Assembly (NCBI GenBank): GCA_041178405.1
Contig: JBEGVK010000150.1
Span: forward strand, 1-33,076
DNA length: 33,076 bases
Source: UBA668 sp041178405
GTDB lineage: Bacteria; Actinomycetota; Acidimicrobiia; Acidimicrobiales; Ilumatobacteraceae
Direction of reading: 5' to 3'
This document shows, in pieces, positions 1-6,574 of this stretch (its first letter is position 1; each line of letters opens with the position of its first letter). A program made the translations under genes and the position numbers. The notes beneath the pieces are model-generated. The model searched no databases, had not been told where the DNA came from, and saw nothing but the letters and a program-made list of their open reading frames with translations.

Positions 1-1
1 C

Positions 2-604
2 GCAGTAATGGCCTCGATCGCCGAGCAGCGTGCGACGCTCGGAGATCCCGGCGGCACCTCCATCGTCTCGGCGGCGGATTCCGACGGCAACGCCGCTGTC
101 GTGGTGCACTCGAACTCGTACCCGAGGTTCGGCAGCGGCATCATCGTGCCCGGCTACCAGCTGCCACTCGCGAATCGAGCCGGTCGCGGCTTCACGCCGG
201 TGGAAGGGCACCCGAACTTCCCCACCGCCGGCAGGAGACCGGCGACCACGCTGCACGCATGGGCCGTCTCCGATGCCGGGGGCGTGCGCTGGCTCGGCGG
301 CACGCCCGGCGGCGCGAACCAACTGCCGTGGAACGCACAGATGCTGGCGCGCCTGCTCGGAGGCGAGGCCCGACCAGGGCATCTCGTTGCCTCACCGGTC
401 TGGGAGTGGCTGCCCGACGACGATGGCGTCCGCCTCGAGGAGGGCCTCGAGGGTGCCGACGACTTCGCTGTCAGCGGGCGCGTCGTGCACGCCGCACGCT
501 GGGCCTGCCGGAGCGCGCAGCAGGTCATCCGGCTCCCGATGTCGGGCGAGGCATGGCAGGCCGCTGCAGATCCCCGAACGGTCGGCCTCGCACTCGGTAT
601 CTGA
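2..604 (+). CDS. Gamma-glutamyltransferase, C-terminal part (5' truncated by window edge)
   Basis: The reading frame is open to the left edge, so this is the 3' end of a longer gene; the ATG at position 8 is probably internal. About 200 residues are visible. They match the small catalytic subunit of the gamma-glutamyltranspeptidase/acylase (Ntn-hydrolase) family, which cleaves gamma-glutamyl bonds or acyl-amides after autoprocessing. A Gly-Gly-Thr-Ser step (nucleophile Thr codon at 56-58) precedes a D-S-D-G-N-A strand with the spacing of the GGT processing site. It is followed by an F-G-S-G-I-I-V-P-G segment like the GGT F-G-S-G-I loop. The C-terminal half (G-G-T-P-G-G-A-N-Q, then a Q-x-L-x-x-L-L helix) also fits. 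The substrate may not be glutathione, because many such homologues are acylases. The gene is convergent with the MFS gene, with 48 bases between them containing only a weak 5-bp inverted repeat (624-640). Confidence 0.8.
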   Translation, partial: AVMASIAEQRATLGDPGGTSIVSAADSDGNAAVVVHSNSYPRFGSGIIVPGYQLPLANRAGRGFTPVEGHPNFPTAGRRPATTLHAWAVSDAGGVRWLGGTPGGANQLPWNAQMLARLLGGEARPGHLVASPVWEWLPDDDGVRLEEGLEGADDFAVSGRVVHAARWACRSAQQVIRLPMSGEAWQAAADPRTVGLALGI

Positions 605-652
605 CCGTCGCCGTCGCTTGGCGTCCGGATGCAGACCGGAGCACCAGCCGCG

Positions 653-1870
653 TCAGGCCGAGCGCGACGAGTCGGACGAGTCGGACGATGTCGCTCCCGA
701 GGGCTCGCGGCAGATGTAGAGGAGCATCAGCGGCGTGGCCGCTGTTGCCACAGCGAGCGTGACGCGCAGTCCGAACTGGTCGGCCACCAGTCCGACGATG
801 GCGCTCGAGAGCGCGCCGAGCGCGATCTGGATCGAGCGGTACATGCCCAGTGCCATGCCGTTCTGGCCGAATCGCTCGACCGCCAGCGTGTTCGCCACCG
901 GCCCCAGGGTGCTGACGCCGCCGGCGTATACGGCGGCGATGCCGTACACGGCGATGCTGCCTGGAAGTGTCACCCACAGCACGCCGGTGGCAGCGAGCAC
1001 GATGCCTGTGCGACGGGCACTGCGCCGCGCGCCGATTCGATCGGCACTCGCCCCGCCGATGAGCTTGGCCAGGATCGACAGCAGGCGTCCGACGATCAGC
1101 ACCGTCGCCGCCTCCGAGGGCGTGACGCCCCACTCCAGCACCGCGAACGTCGTGAGGAACGGCACCGCGCCGTACTGGCACACCGCCAGCACCGTGCCGA
1201 CGGCAGTGGGCAGGCTCAGCACGGTGCGGATCGGCACGCGGTCGAGATGGGCCACGCTCGTCGGAGCCGGCAGCCGGATCCAGGCGCAGCCCACCGCCGA
1301 CGCGGCGAACAGCGCGACGGAAATCCAGAACGGCGTCCGCCAGCCCCATGACGACCCGATGGTGCCGAGCACCGCTGCCATCGTGAGCCCGAGGCTGAAC
1401 GCGACGCCGTAGATGCCCATCGCGAATCCCCGGCGATGCGCGGGTGCCGCAAGCCCGACCGACTGCAGCCCCGACGGGAAGAACAGCCCAGCCGACGAAC
1501 CGAGCAGCACCTGTCCCACGAGCAACACGCCGTAGCCCGGCGCGAGCGCGGTGACAAGTGAGCCGACTGCGCCAACGGCGCACGACCTGGCGATGAGTGC
1601 CACCGGTGACATGCGGCGCAGCAGCCACCCGCCGAGGACATTGCAGGCGGCGATGCTGCCGCTCAGCAGCGCGAAGGCGATGCCCCCCTGTCCGACGGTG
1701 AGGTCGAGGTCGTCCTTCACCGATGGGAACACCGGCGACAGCAGTTGCTCGCCGGTCGTGGCCACGAGATATGCGGCGCAGACAAGGCCGAAGACGAGCC
1801 AGCGAACGGCACTTGGCCGGTCGGGCGGTTCGGCGCTGGCGTCGCCGACCGCAGTCGGATCGGGGCTCAC
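653..1870 (-). CDS. MFS transporter, 12-TM type
   Basis: A 405-residue hydrophobic protein of usual MFS length with about twelve membrane segments, two six-helix halves and a short charged loop. The first helix begins with V-R-W-L-V-F-G. The L-R-R-M-S-P stretch after helix 2 corresponds to the MFS cytoplasmic loop 2-3. The substrate is unknown; the drug/organic-anion sub-families are possible. I chose the GTG at 1870-1868, which has a modest AGAG seven bases upstream. An in-frame ATG at 1906-1904 would add 12 residues, but it has no ribosome site and lies inside the palindromic element at 1902-1918, which looks like promoter/operator DNA. The gene is divergent from the mu-crystallin-family gene and is likely controlled from the shared 95-base intergenic region. 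Confidence 0.85.
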   Translation of the reverse strand: MSPDPTAVGDASAEPPDRPSAVRWLVFGLVCAAYLVATTGEQLLSPVFPSVKDDLDLTVGQGGIAFALLSGSIAACNVLGGWLLRRMSPVALIARSCAVGAVGSLVTALAPGYGVLLVGQVLLGSSAGLFFPSGLQSVGLAAPAHRRGFAMGIYGVAFSLGLTMAAVLGTIGSSWGWRTPFWISVALFAASAVGCAWIRLPAPTSVAHLDRVPIRTVLSLPTAVGTVLAVCQYGAVPFLTTFAVLEWGVTPSEAATVLIVGRLLSILAKLIGGASADRIGARRSARRTGIVLAATGVLWVTLPGSIAVYGIAAVYAGGVSTLGPVANTLAVERFGQNGMALGMYRSIQIALGALSSAIVGLVADQFGLRVTLAVATAATPLMLLYICREPSGATSSDSSDSSRSA

Positions 1871-1901
1871 CTCATATCTCTGCGGACGCCGAAGCCCATT
1901 T

Positions 1902-1918
1902 CGCATACAGTATGCAAT
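1902..1918 (-). promoter_or_regulatory. Palindromic promoter/operator element, copy A
   Basis: Read on the minus strand this is ATTGCATACTGTATGCG. It contains the perfect inverted repeat GCATAC-n-GTATGC. Near-identical elements occur at 6521-6537 and 14836-14852, each pointing at a transporter gene about 31-37 bases downstream; here the target is the MFS gene (GTG at 1870). The TGTATAC-like half sites resemble known FCD-type GntR operators, and the window encodes two such regulators. The element could instead, or in addition, be an extended -10 region. It sits between divergent genes and may serve both. Confidence 0.55.
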
Positions 1919-1968
1919 CGCGTCGCCTGCCCGCGAATGCCGCTCCGATGACCGTGCCCACCCGATGA
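1912..1968 (+). other. Possible 18-codon upstream ORF ending at the next start codon
   Basis: An ATG at 1912, inside the palindromic element, opens a frame of 18 codons. Its TGA (1966-1968) overlaps the ATG of the mu-crystallin-family gene in an ATGA junction. That gene has no visible Shine-Dalgarno of its own, so translational coupling to a short leader is conceivable. The leader itself has no ribosome site and its ATG lies in presumed promoter DNA, so this may be chance. Confidence 0.2.
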
Positions 1969-2876
1969 TCCACCTCTCCGACGACCGCATCGCCGAACTG
2001 CTCGATCTCGCGTCCGTCACCGAGGTCGTCGGCACTGCGTTCGCCGCCTGGGGTCGCGGCGACGCCGACTCGACGCAGCGTGTCCGCTCGCAGGCTGCCG
2101 GCGGCATGGCCAGCGCGATGGCCGCCGTGGTGCCTCCCTACAGCGGCGGCAAGGTGTACGCGACGAAGAACGGCGTGTTCACGTTCCTCAATGTGCTGTT
2201 CGACCTCGACGGCGCCCTGCTCTGCACGCTCGACGGCGACGCGCTCACCCGGTTCCGCACGCCAGCCGCATGCGCACTCGCCATTCGGGCACTTGCGGCG
2301 CCGGGCAGCCGGCGCGCTGCGCTGATCGGGTGCGGGCGCCAGGGCTGGTACCACCTCGAGATGCTTGCCGCCGAGCTCGGCCTCGAGCATGTGGCCCTGC
2401 ACGACGTCCGTCCCGACGCTGCGATCTCCATGGCATCGAGGGCTCGGGATGCCGGCATCGATGCGACGTCGGTCGCGTCTGCCGCCGAGGCTGTCGATGG
2501 CGCCGATGTCGTGGTCACGGTCACGCAGAGCACCGAGCCACTGTTCCCCGCTGGTGCCGTGAGCGATCGTGCGCTGATCTGTGCCGTCGGTGCCACCAAG
2601 TACGACCGATGCGAGATCGGAGCCGACGTCATCGAACGGTGCAGCGCCGTGGTCTGCGACGACGTCGTCGGCAGCAGGGTCGAGTGCGGCGATCTCATCC
2701 GCGCTGCGAAGGACGGCCGCTTCGACTGGGCTCGCGCCATCGAACTGCGCGACGTCGTGGCCGGCAGCGTCGTCGCACCGCGCGCCGGCAGTGCTCCGGT
2801 GCTGTTCGAGACCCAGGGCGTCGCGCTGCAGGATGTCGCTGCGGCGGGACTTGCGTGGGAGCGCAGCTCGGCATGA
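1965..2876 (+). CDS. Ornithine cyclodeaminase / mu-crystallin family protein
   Basis: A 303-residue protein of normal family length. The N-terminal part carries Y-A-T-K-N-G (Lys68), the position of the substrate-carboxylate lysine, and R-F-R-T-P-A-A (Arg98-Thr99), matching the family R-T-x-A motif. A Rossmann fold starts at I-G-C-G-R-Q-G (121-127). Family members use NAD(P) and act as ornithine cyclodeaminases, alanine dehydrogenases or cyclic-ketimine reductases; the exact reaction cannot be told from sequence. It heads a same-strand run with a GlcG/HbpS-like protein, an aldehyde dehydrogenase and an SDR, which suggests degradation of an amino or imino acid. The ATG at 1965 lacks a clear ribosome site, and upstream in-frame starts do not fit the family length. 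Confidence 0.85.
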   Translation: MIHLSDDRIAELLDLASVTEVVGTAFAAWGRGDADSTQRVRSQAAGGMASAMAAVVPPYSGGKVYATKNGVFTFLNVLFDLDGALLCTLDGDALTRFRTPAACALAIRALAAPGSRRAALIGCGRQGWYHLEMLAAELGLEHVALHDVRPDAAISMASRARDAGIDATSVASAAEAVDGADVVVTVTQSTEPLFPAGAVSDRALICAVGATKYDRCEIGADVIERCSAVVCDDVVGSRVECGDLIRAAKDGRFDWARAIELRDVVAGSVVAPRAGSAPVLFETQGVALQDVAAAGLAWERSSA

Positions 2877-2979
2877 GCATCGGAGCCGGAACGAGTCGGC
2901 GAATCCCCCGCGCTCCGGGTACGACGTCCCTCTCGCCACATGTCCACGAACAATCCCCGACTCGGAGGAAGCAAGAACC

Positions 2980-3456
2980 ATGCTGCAGGTGAACCGGCTC
3001 ACGATGGAAGAAGCAGAGATCGCGGTCAATGCCGCGCTCGCCACCGCACGGGAACTGAACGTCGGATCCGTCGTTGCGGTGGTCGACGCGGCCGGCTGGC
3101 CGCTCGTCGTGAAGCGACCCGACAACGGCAAGCCGACAAGTGTCGAGATCGCCATCAACAAGGCGTTCACTGCCGCCTGCCACCGGAGGCCGACGCACAC
3201 GTACACGAATGCGCAGCCGGGCCAGGAGGCCTTTGGCATCATGAACATGCACGGTGGCCGCTTCTCGATCTTCGTCGGCGGCTGGCCGATCGAGATCGAC
3301 GGAGAGGTAGTCGGCGGCATCGGCGTCTCCGGCGGGCATACCAAGGAGGACATCGCCTGCTGCCAGGCGGGGATCACGGCGCTGCTCGCCCACCTCGGCC
3401 GCACGGCCGACTTCTCGAAGTGGGACAACTGGCGTCCGCCGAGCCCGACATCATGA
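2980..3456 (+). CDS. GlcG/HbpS-like (DUF336) protein
   Basis: A 158-residue single-domain protein of the GlcG/HbpS family. Diagnostic parts are an early A-x-x-A-x-x-x-A-x-E-L-N helix followed by V-V-A-V-V-D-A-A-G, then I-A-I-N-K-A-F-T-A, a G-G-R/G-G-W-P-I strand pair, and the closing V-G-G-I-G-V-S-G-G loop. Members bind haem or small ligands in vitro, and the family is common as an accessory gene in operons for aromatic, glycolate and other organic-acid catabolism; its role is still poorly defined. GGAGG at 2964-2968 lies 11 bases before the ATG. The stop overlaps the aldehyde dehydrogenase start (ATGA at 3453-3456), so the two are translationally coupled. Confidence 0.85.
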   Translation: MLQVNRLTMEEAEIAVNAALATARELNVGSVVAVVDAAGWPLVVKRPDNGKPTSVEIAINKAFTAACHRRPTHTYTNAQPGQEAFGIMNMHGGRFSIFVGGWPIEIDGEVVGGIGVSGGHTKEDIACCQAGITALLAHLGRTADFSKWDNWRPPSPTS

Positions 3457-4910
3457 GCACCGCTGCAGCGGCACACGTTCGCAATCGGATCGGCGGCGCC
3501 GACTGCGAGGCCTCCGACGGGGCGCGCTTCGAGCGCTTCGATCCCGCCCGCTCCAGCGTGCTCGTCTCGACCGCGCCGGAGTCGACCGCTGCCGACGTCG
3601 CATCGGCTGTCGACGCTGCCAGCAACGCCGCTGCGGCGTGGCGCAGGACGACGCCAACCCAGCGCGCCGACATCCTCATGGCGGCGGCGCGCCGACTCGC
3701 CGAGCGTGCCGACTCGATCGCTGCCGAGATGGTCCGCGAGGAGGGCAAGCCGCTTGCCGACGCGCGCAACGAATCGGGTCGCACGCCGAAGAACCTCGAG
3801 CTCTATGCAGGTGAGGCGTACCGGCTCACCGGCGCCACATTCCCCAGCGACGACACGCCGCTCGTGTACTCGACACGCGATCCGATTGGCGTCGTCGGCG
3901 TCATCACCCCCTGGAACTTCCCCCTCAACCTGGCCAGCAGGAAGATCGGCCCGGCGCTCGCTGCCGGCAACACCGTGGTGTTCAAGCCGTCGCCGATGAC
4001 CCCCCTGATGGGCGACATGCTCGCCCAGGCATTTGCCGATGCGGGACTGCCCGACGGCGTGCTCAATGTCGTGCACGGCTGGGGTGCTGGCGCGCATCTC
4101 GTCGCCGATGAGCGCGTCGCTGGCGTCACGTTCACCGGCTCGAATGCCACTGGCCGCCGCATCCATGCCGCTGTCGGGATCGGCAGACGGCTGCAGCTCG
4201 AACTCGGGGGGAAGAACCCGGTCGTGGTGCTGCGGGATGCCGACCTCGATGCGGCGGCCGCCGTCGTCGCTCGGTCGAGTTTCTCGCTCACCGGCCAGGC
4301 GTGCACGGGCGCTGGGCGCATCCTCGTCGACGCGTCGGTGCACGACGACCTGCTCGAGCGCGTCGTCAGGCTCGCCAGGGCATACGTCCTTGGTCCGGGC
4401 GACGCACCCGGTGTCACCATGGGTCCACTCGTCGACGGTGACGCCCTGCAGTCGATGGAGCGCGCCGTCGCACTCGCTGTCGAAGAGGGCGCAGTGGTGG
4501 CCACTGGCGGAGGCCGCGCCCACGGCGACGGACTCGACGGCGGATGGTTCTTCGAGCCCACGGTGCTCACCGGCGTGCAGCGAGGCCAGGCACTGTCGTG
4601 CAACGAGGTCTTCGGGCCGGTCATCGGGTTCGAGGTCGTCGATGGCATCGACGATGCAATCGACTCGGCGAACTCGGTCGAGTACGGGCTGTCGGCAGCG
4701 ATCTGCACTCGCGACCTCGCCGCCGCACAGCGGTTCGCAGCCGAGGTGCAGGCAGGGATGGTGCGCATCAACCGACCGACAGTGGGCGCCGCATTCAATG
4801 CCCCGTTCGGCGGCATCAAGCAGTCGGGCACCGGCACTCACAAGGAGCAGCTCGGGCCGACTGTCATGGACTTCTACACCGTGTCGCGCACGGTCTGGCT
4901 GGGGAGCTGA
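3453..4910 (+). CDS. NAD(P)-dependent aldehyde dehydrogenase
   Basis: A 485-residue ALDH-superfamily enzyme oxidising an aldehyde to a carboxylate in the cytoplasm. The hallmarks are complete. I-T-P-W-N-F-P-L is the coenzyme-site segment. F-T-G-S-N-A-T-G is the Rossmann loop. The general base is Glu250 in L-E-L-G-G-K-N-P. The nucleophile is Cys284 in G-Q-A-C-T-G-A-G, 34 residues later, which is the normal ALDH spacing. The C-terminal P-F-G-G-I-K-Q-S-G-T-G oligomerisation motif is present. It resembles succinate-semialdehyde, betaine-aldehyde and aminoaldehyde dehydrogenases, but the substrate cannot be fixed. The start overlaps the stop of the DUF336 gene, and the SDR follows one base after its stop. 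In context it probably oxidises an aldehyde produced in the same pathway. Confidence 0.93.
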   Translation: MSTAAAAHVRNRIGGADCEASDGARFERFDPARSSVLVSTAPESTAADVASAVDAASNAAAAWRRTTPTQRADILMAAARRLAERADSIAAEMVREEGKPLADARNESGRTPKNLELYAGEAYRLTGATFPSDDTPLVYSTRDPIGVVGVITPWNFPLNLASRKIGPALAAGNTVVFKPSPMTPLMGDMLAQAFADAGLPDGVLNVVHGWGAGAHLVADERVAGVTFTGSNATGRRIHAAVGIGRRLQLELGGKNPVVVLRDADLDAAAAVVARSSFSLTGQACTGAGRILVDASVHDDLLERVVRLARAYVLGPGDAPGVTMGPLVDGDALQSMERAVALAVEEGAVVATGGGRAHGDGLDGGWFFEPTVLTGVQRGQALSCNEVFGPVIGFEVVDGIDDAIDSANSVEYGLSAAICTRDLAAAQRFAAEVQAGMVRINRPTVGAAFNAPFGGIKQSGTGTHKEQLGPTVMDFYTVSRTVWLGS

Positions 4911-4911
4911 C

Positions 4912-5679
4912 ATGGAACTCGGACTCAGCGGCCGCCGCGCACTGGTGCTCGGCTCATCGAGCGGTCTCGGACGACAGGTCGCCGCAACTCTCGTCGCAGA
5001 GGGAGCGAGCGTTGCCGTCGTCAGCCGCGACCAGCAGCGTGCCGACGCCGCAGCACACGGTGTCGGCGCATCTGTCGCGCTCGCCGGCGATCTCTCTGCG
5101 GACGGCACAGGGTCTCGACTCGTCGAGGAAGCGGTGGCGGCACTCGGCGGGCTCGACATCGTCGTCGTCAACACCGGCGGCGGAAAGCCCGGGCCGATCC
5201 TCGAGACCGACGGATTCGACGATGCCGCCTACCGCAGCATGCTGCGACCCGCGCTCGAGGTCAGCCGTGCTGCGGCGCCACACATCACGGTGGGCGGACA
5301 CGGCCGACTCGTCTACATGACCGCCCGGTCGATCATGGAGGCGACACCCGACCTGGCCCTGAGCTCGGTGTTCCGCAGCGGCGTGCACGCCGCCGCTCGG
5401 TCGCTCGCACTCGAGCTGGCACCCCGAGCCACCGTGAATGTCGTTGTCACCGGACAGTTCGACACGCCAGCGCTGGATCGCTTCGAGGCGTCCCGGGCCG
5501 AGCGCGAGGGTCGGAGCCCTGACGCCATCCGCGCCGAGCACGTGGCCGGCATCCCCATGGGACGGGTGGGCAGTGCCGACGAACTCGCAGACGTCGTGGT
5601 CTTCCTCTGCAGCGACCGTGCATCGTTCGTCACGGGAAGTGTCGTTCGAGTCGACGGAGGCGCACTCCACGGCTTCTGA
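4912..5679 (+). CDS. Atypical short-chain dehydrogenase/reductase, Tyr/Lys replaced
   Basis: A 255-residue Rossmann protein of SDR length. The nucleotide loop G-S-S-S-G-L-G is near the N-terminus, V-V-N-T-G-G-G replaces the usual N-N-A-G, and a C-terminal V-T-G-S-V-V-R-V-D-G-G motif is typical of FabG-like SDRs. The catalytic Y-x-x-x-K is absent. At that position the protein reads L-S-S-V-F-R-S-G, so Ser and Arg stand in for Tyr and Lys. Related divergent SDRs with L-S-N-x-x-R-x-G are known, and their chemistry is unclear. GGGGAG at 4901-4906 is the ribosome site, five bases before the ATG. It is the last gene of the run starting at 1965 and may be a non-classical reductase, isomerase or accessory factor. 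Confidence 0.85.
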   Translation: MELGLSGRRALVLGSSSGLGRQVAATLVAEGASVAVVSRDQQRADAAAHGVGASVALAGDLSADGTGSRLVEEAVAALGGLDIVVVNTGGGKPGPILETDGFDDAAYRSMLRPALEVSRAAAPHITVGGHGRLVYMTARSIMEATPDLALSSVFRSGVHAAARSLALELAPRATVNVVVTGQFDTPALDRFEASRAEREGRSPDAIRAEHVAGIPMGRVGSADELADVVVFLCSDRASFVTGSVVRVDGGALHGF

Positions 5680-5705
5680 GCCGCCGTGGCACAGCGACGT
5701 GGCGG

Positions 5706-6422
5706 TCAGCCTGCAGCGTCCATGTAGGCGCGCCGCGCGCCTTCGATGTGGGCAGCTGCCGCTCGATGCGCCGCCTCGACGTCGCGGGCGGCTACCGCAT
5801 CGACGATCGCCGCGTGCTCGGCCCACGACGCGGCGCCGCGCTGGCCGACATGCCGGGCGTACACCCACTGGATGACATGCGACAGCTGCTGGATGGTCTC
5901 GACCAGCAGACCATTTCGTGCAGCGTCGCCCAGCGCGGCATGGAACTCGGTGTTGAGCACCGGCAACGACGACCGGTCGCCGGACGCGACCGCGGCGACG
6001 CCCCGGTCGACGAGGGAGCGGAGCACGTCGACGTCGGCGTCGGTTCGGCGCTCGGCAGCGAGACGGGCCATCAGCCCCTCGAGCGCAGCTCGCACCTCGA
6101 ACAGCTCGGCCGCCCGCTCGACCGGCACACGCGCCACCCGTGCGCCGCGCCTCGGCTCGAGCTCGACGAAGCCCTCTGCCGCAAGTGCCTGCAGCGCCTC
6201 GCGAACGGGATTGCGCGAGACCTCGAGTTCGGCAGCGATCTGGTCCTCGAAGAGCCGGGCGCCCTGCTCGTACACGCCCTCGGTGATACGCCGCCTGATC
6301 TCTGCGAGCACGGCATGCCGGAGCGGCTGGTGCGCGATCGGGCGGAGGCTCCGGCGGACCGGGTCGTGTCCGGCATCACGCCCTGCGAACGCCGGACTCG
6401 TCGCTGATTCGACCTGCTGCAT
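5706..6422 (-). CDS. GntR-family transcriptional regulator, FCD subfamily (1)
   Basis: A 238-residue regulator. The N-terminal winged helix holds L-F-E-D-Q-I-A-A-E-L, then E-V-S-R-N-P-V-R-E-A-L, the recognition-helix signature of GntR/FadR proteins, and a wing ending P-R-R-G-A-R-V. The C-terminal half is the all-helical FCD ligand domain (E-V-R-A-A-L-E, then N-x-x-F-H and a closing H-x-x-I). FCD domains bind carboxylates, often with a metal. AGGAG at 6430-6434 lies seven bases before the chosen ATG; the longer frame upstream overlaps the promoter and is rejected. It is divergent from the peptide-transporter operon and probably acts on it through the element at 6521-6537, usually as a repressor relieved by the substrate. 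Confidence 0.92.
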   Translation of the reverse strand: MQQVESATSPAFAGRDAGHDPVRRSLRPIAHQPLRHAVLAEIRRRITEGVYEQGARLFEDQIAAELEVSRNPVREALQALAAEGFVELEPRRGARVARVPVERAAELFEVRAALEGLMARLAAERRTDADVDVLRSLVDRGVAAVASGDRSSLPVLNTEFHAALGDAARNGLLVETIQQLSHVIQWVYARHVGQRGAASWAEHAAIVDAVAARDVEAAHRAAAAHIEGARRAYMDAAG

Positions 6423-6520
6423 GGTGACACTCCTCGATCCGGCACCCGATCGTGCCATCCGGACCACCGACGGCCGTGGACACCACCGTGGGGCAACGGC
6501 ATTCTTGCGCCCCTGCGTCG

Positions 6521-6537
6521 ATTGTATAAAGTATGCG
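6521..6537 (+). promoter_or_regulatory. Promoter/operator element, copy B
   Basis: ATTGTATAAAGTATGCG, 37 bases before the ATG of the binding-protein gene. It matches copy A (1902-1918, minus strand) at 14 of 17 positions. TATAAAGT inside it could supply a -10 box, with TTGCGC at 6505-6510 as a poor -35. It lies between the GntR/FCD regulator and its likely target operon. Confidence 0.55.
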
Positions 6538-6574
6538 ACACGTCCCCAGCCGGGGGCGCTCAAGGGGGAATCAC

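Noticed and set aside
624..640. TCCGG-n7-CCGGA as a bidirectional terminator between the GGT and MFS genes
   Set aside because: A five-base stem with a seven-base loop and no T-run is too weak to call.
653..2107. Longer N-terminus for the MFS protein (start at 2107)
   Set aside because: The extra 79 residues are polar, overlap the start of the divergent mu-crystallin-family gene and include the palindromic control element.
1872..5174. A 1100-codon open frame on the minus strand
   Set aside because: It lies antisense to four well-supported genes and its translation has no recognisable domain and biased Arg/Ala/Ser composition. Long antisense frames are expected at this GC content. The same applies to the long frames opposite 12168-14068 and 22263-23765.
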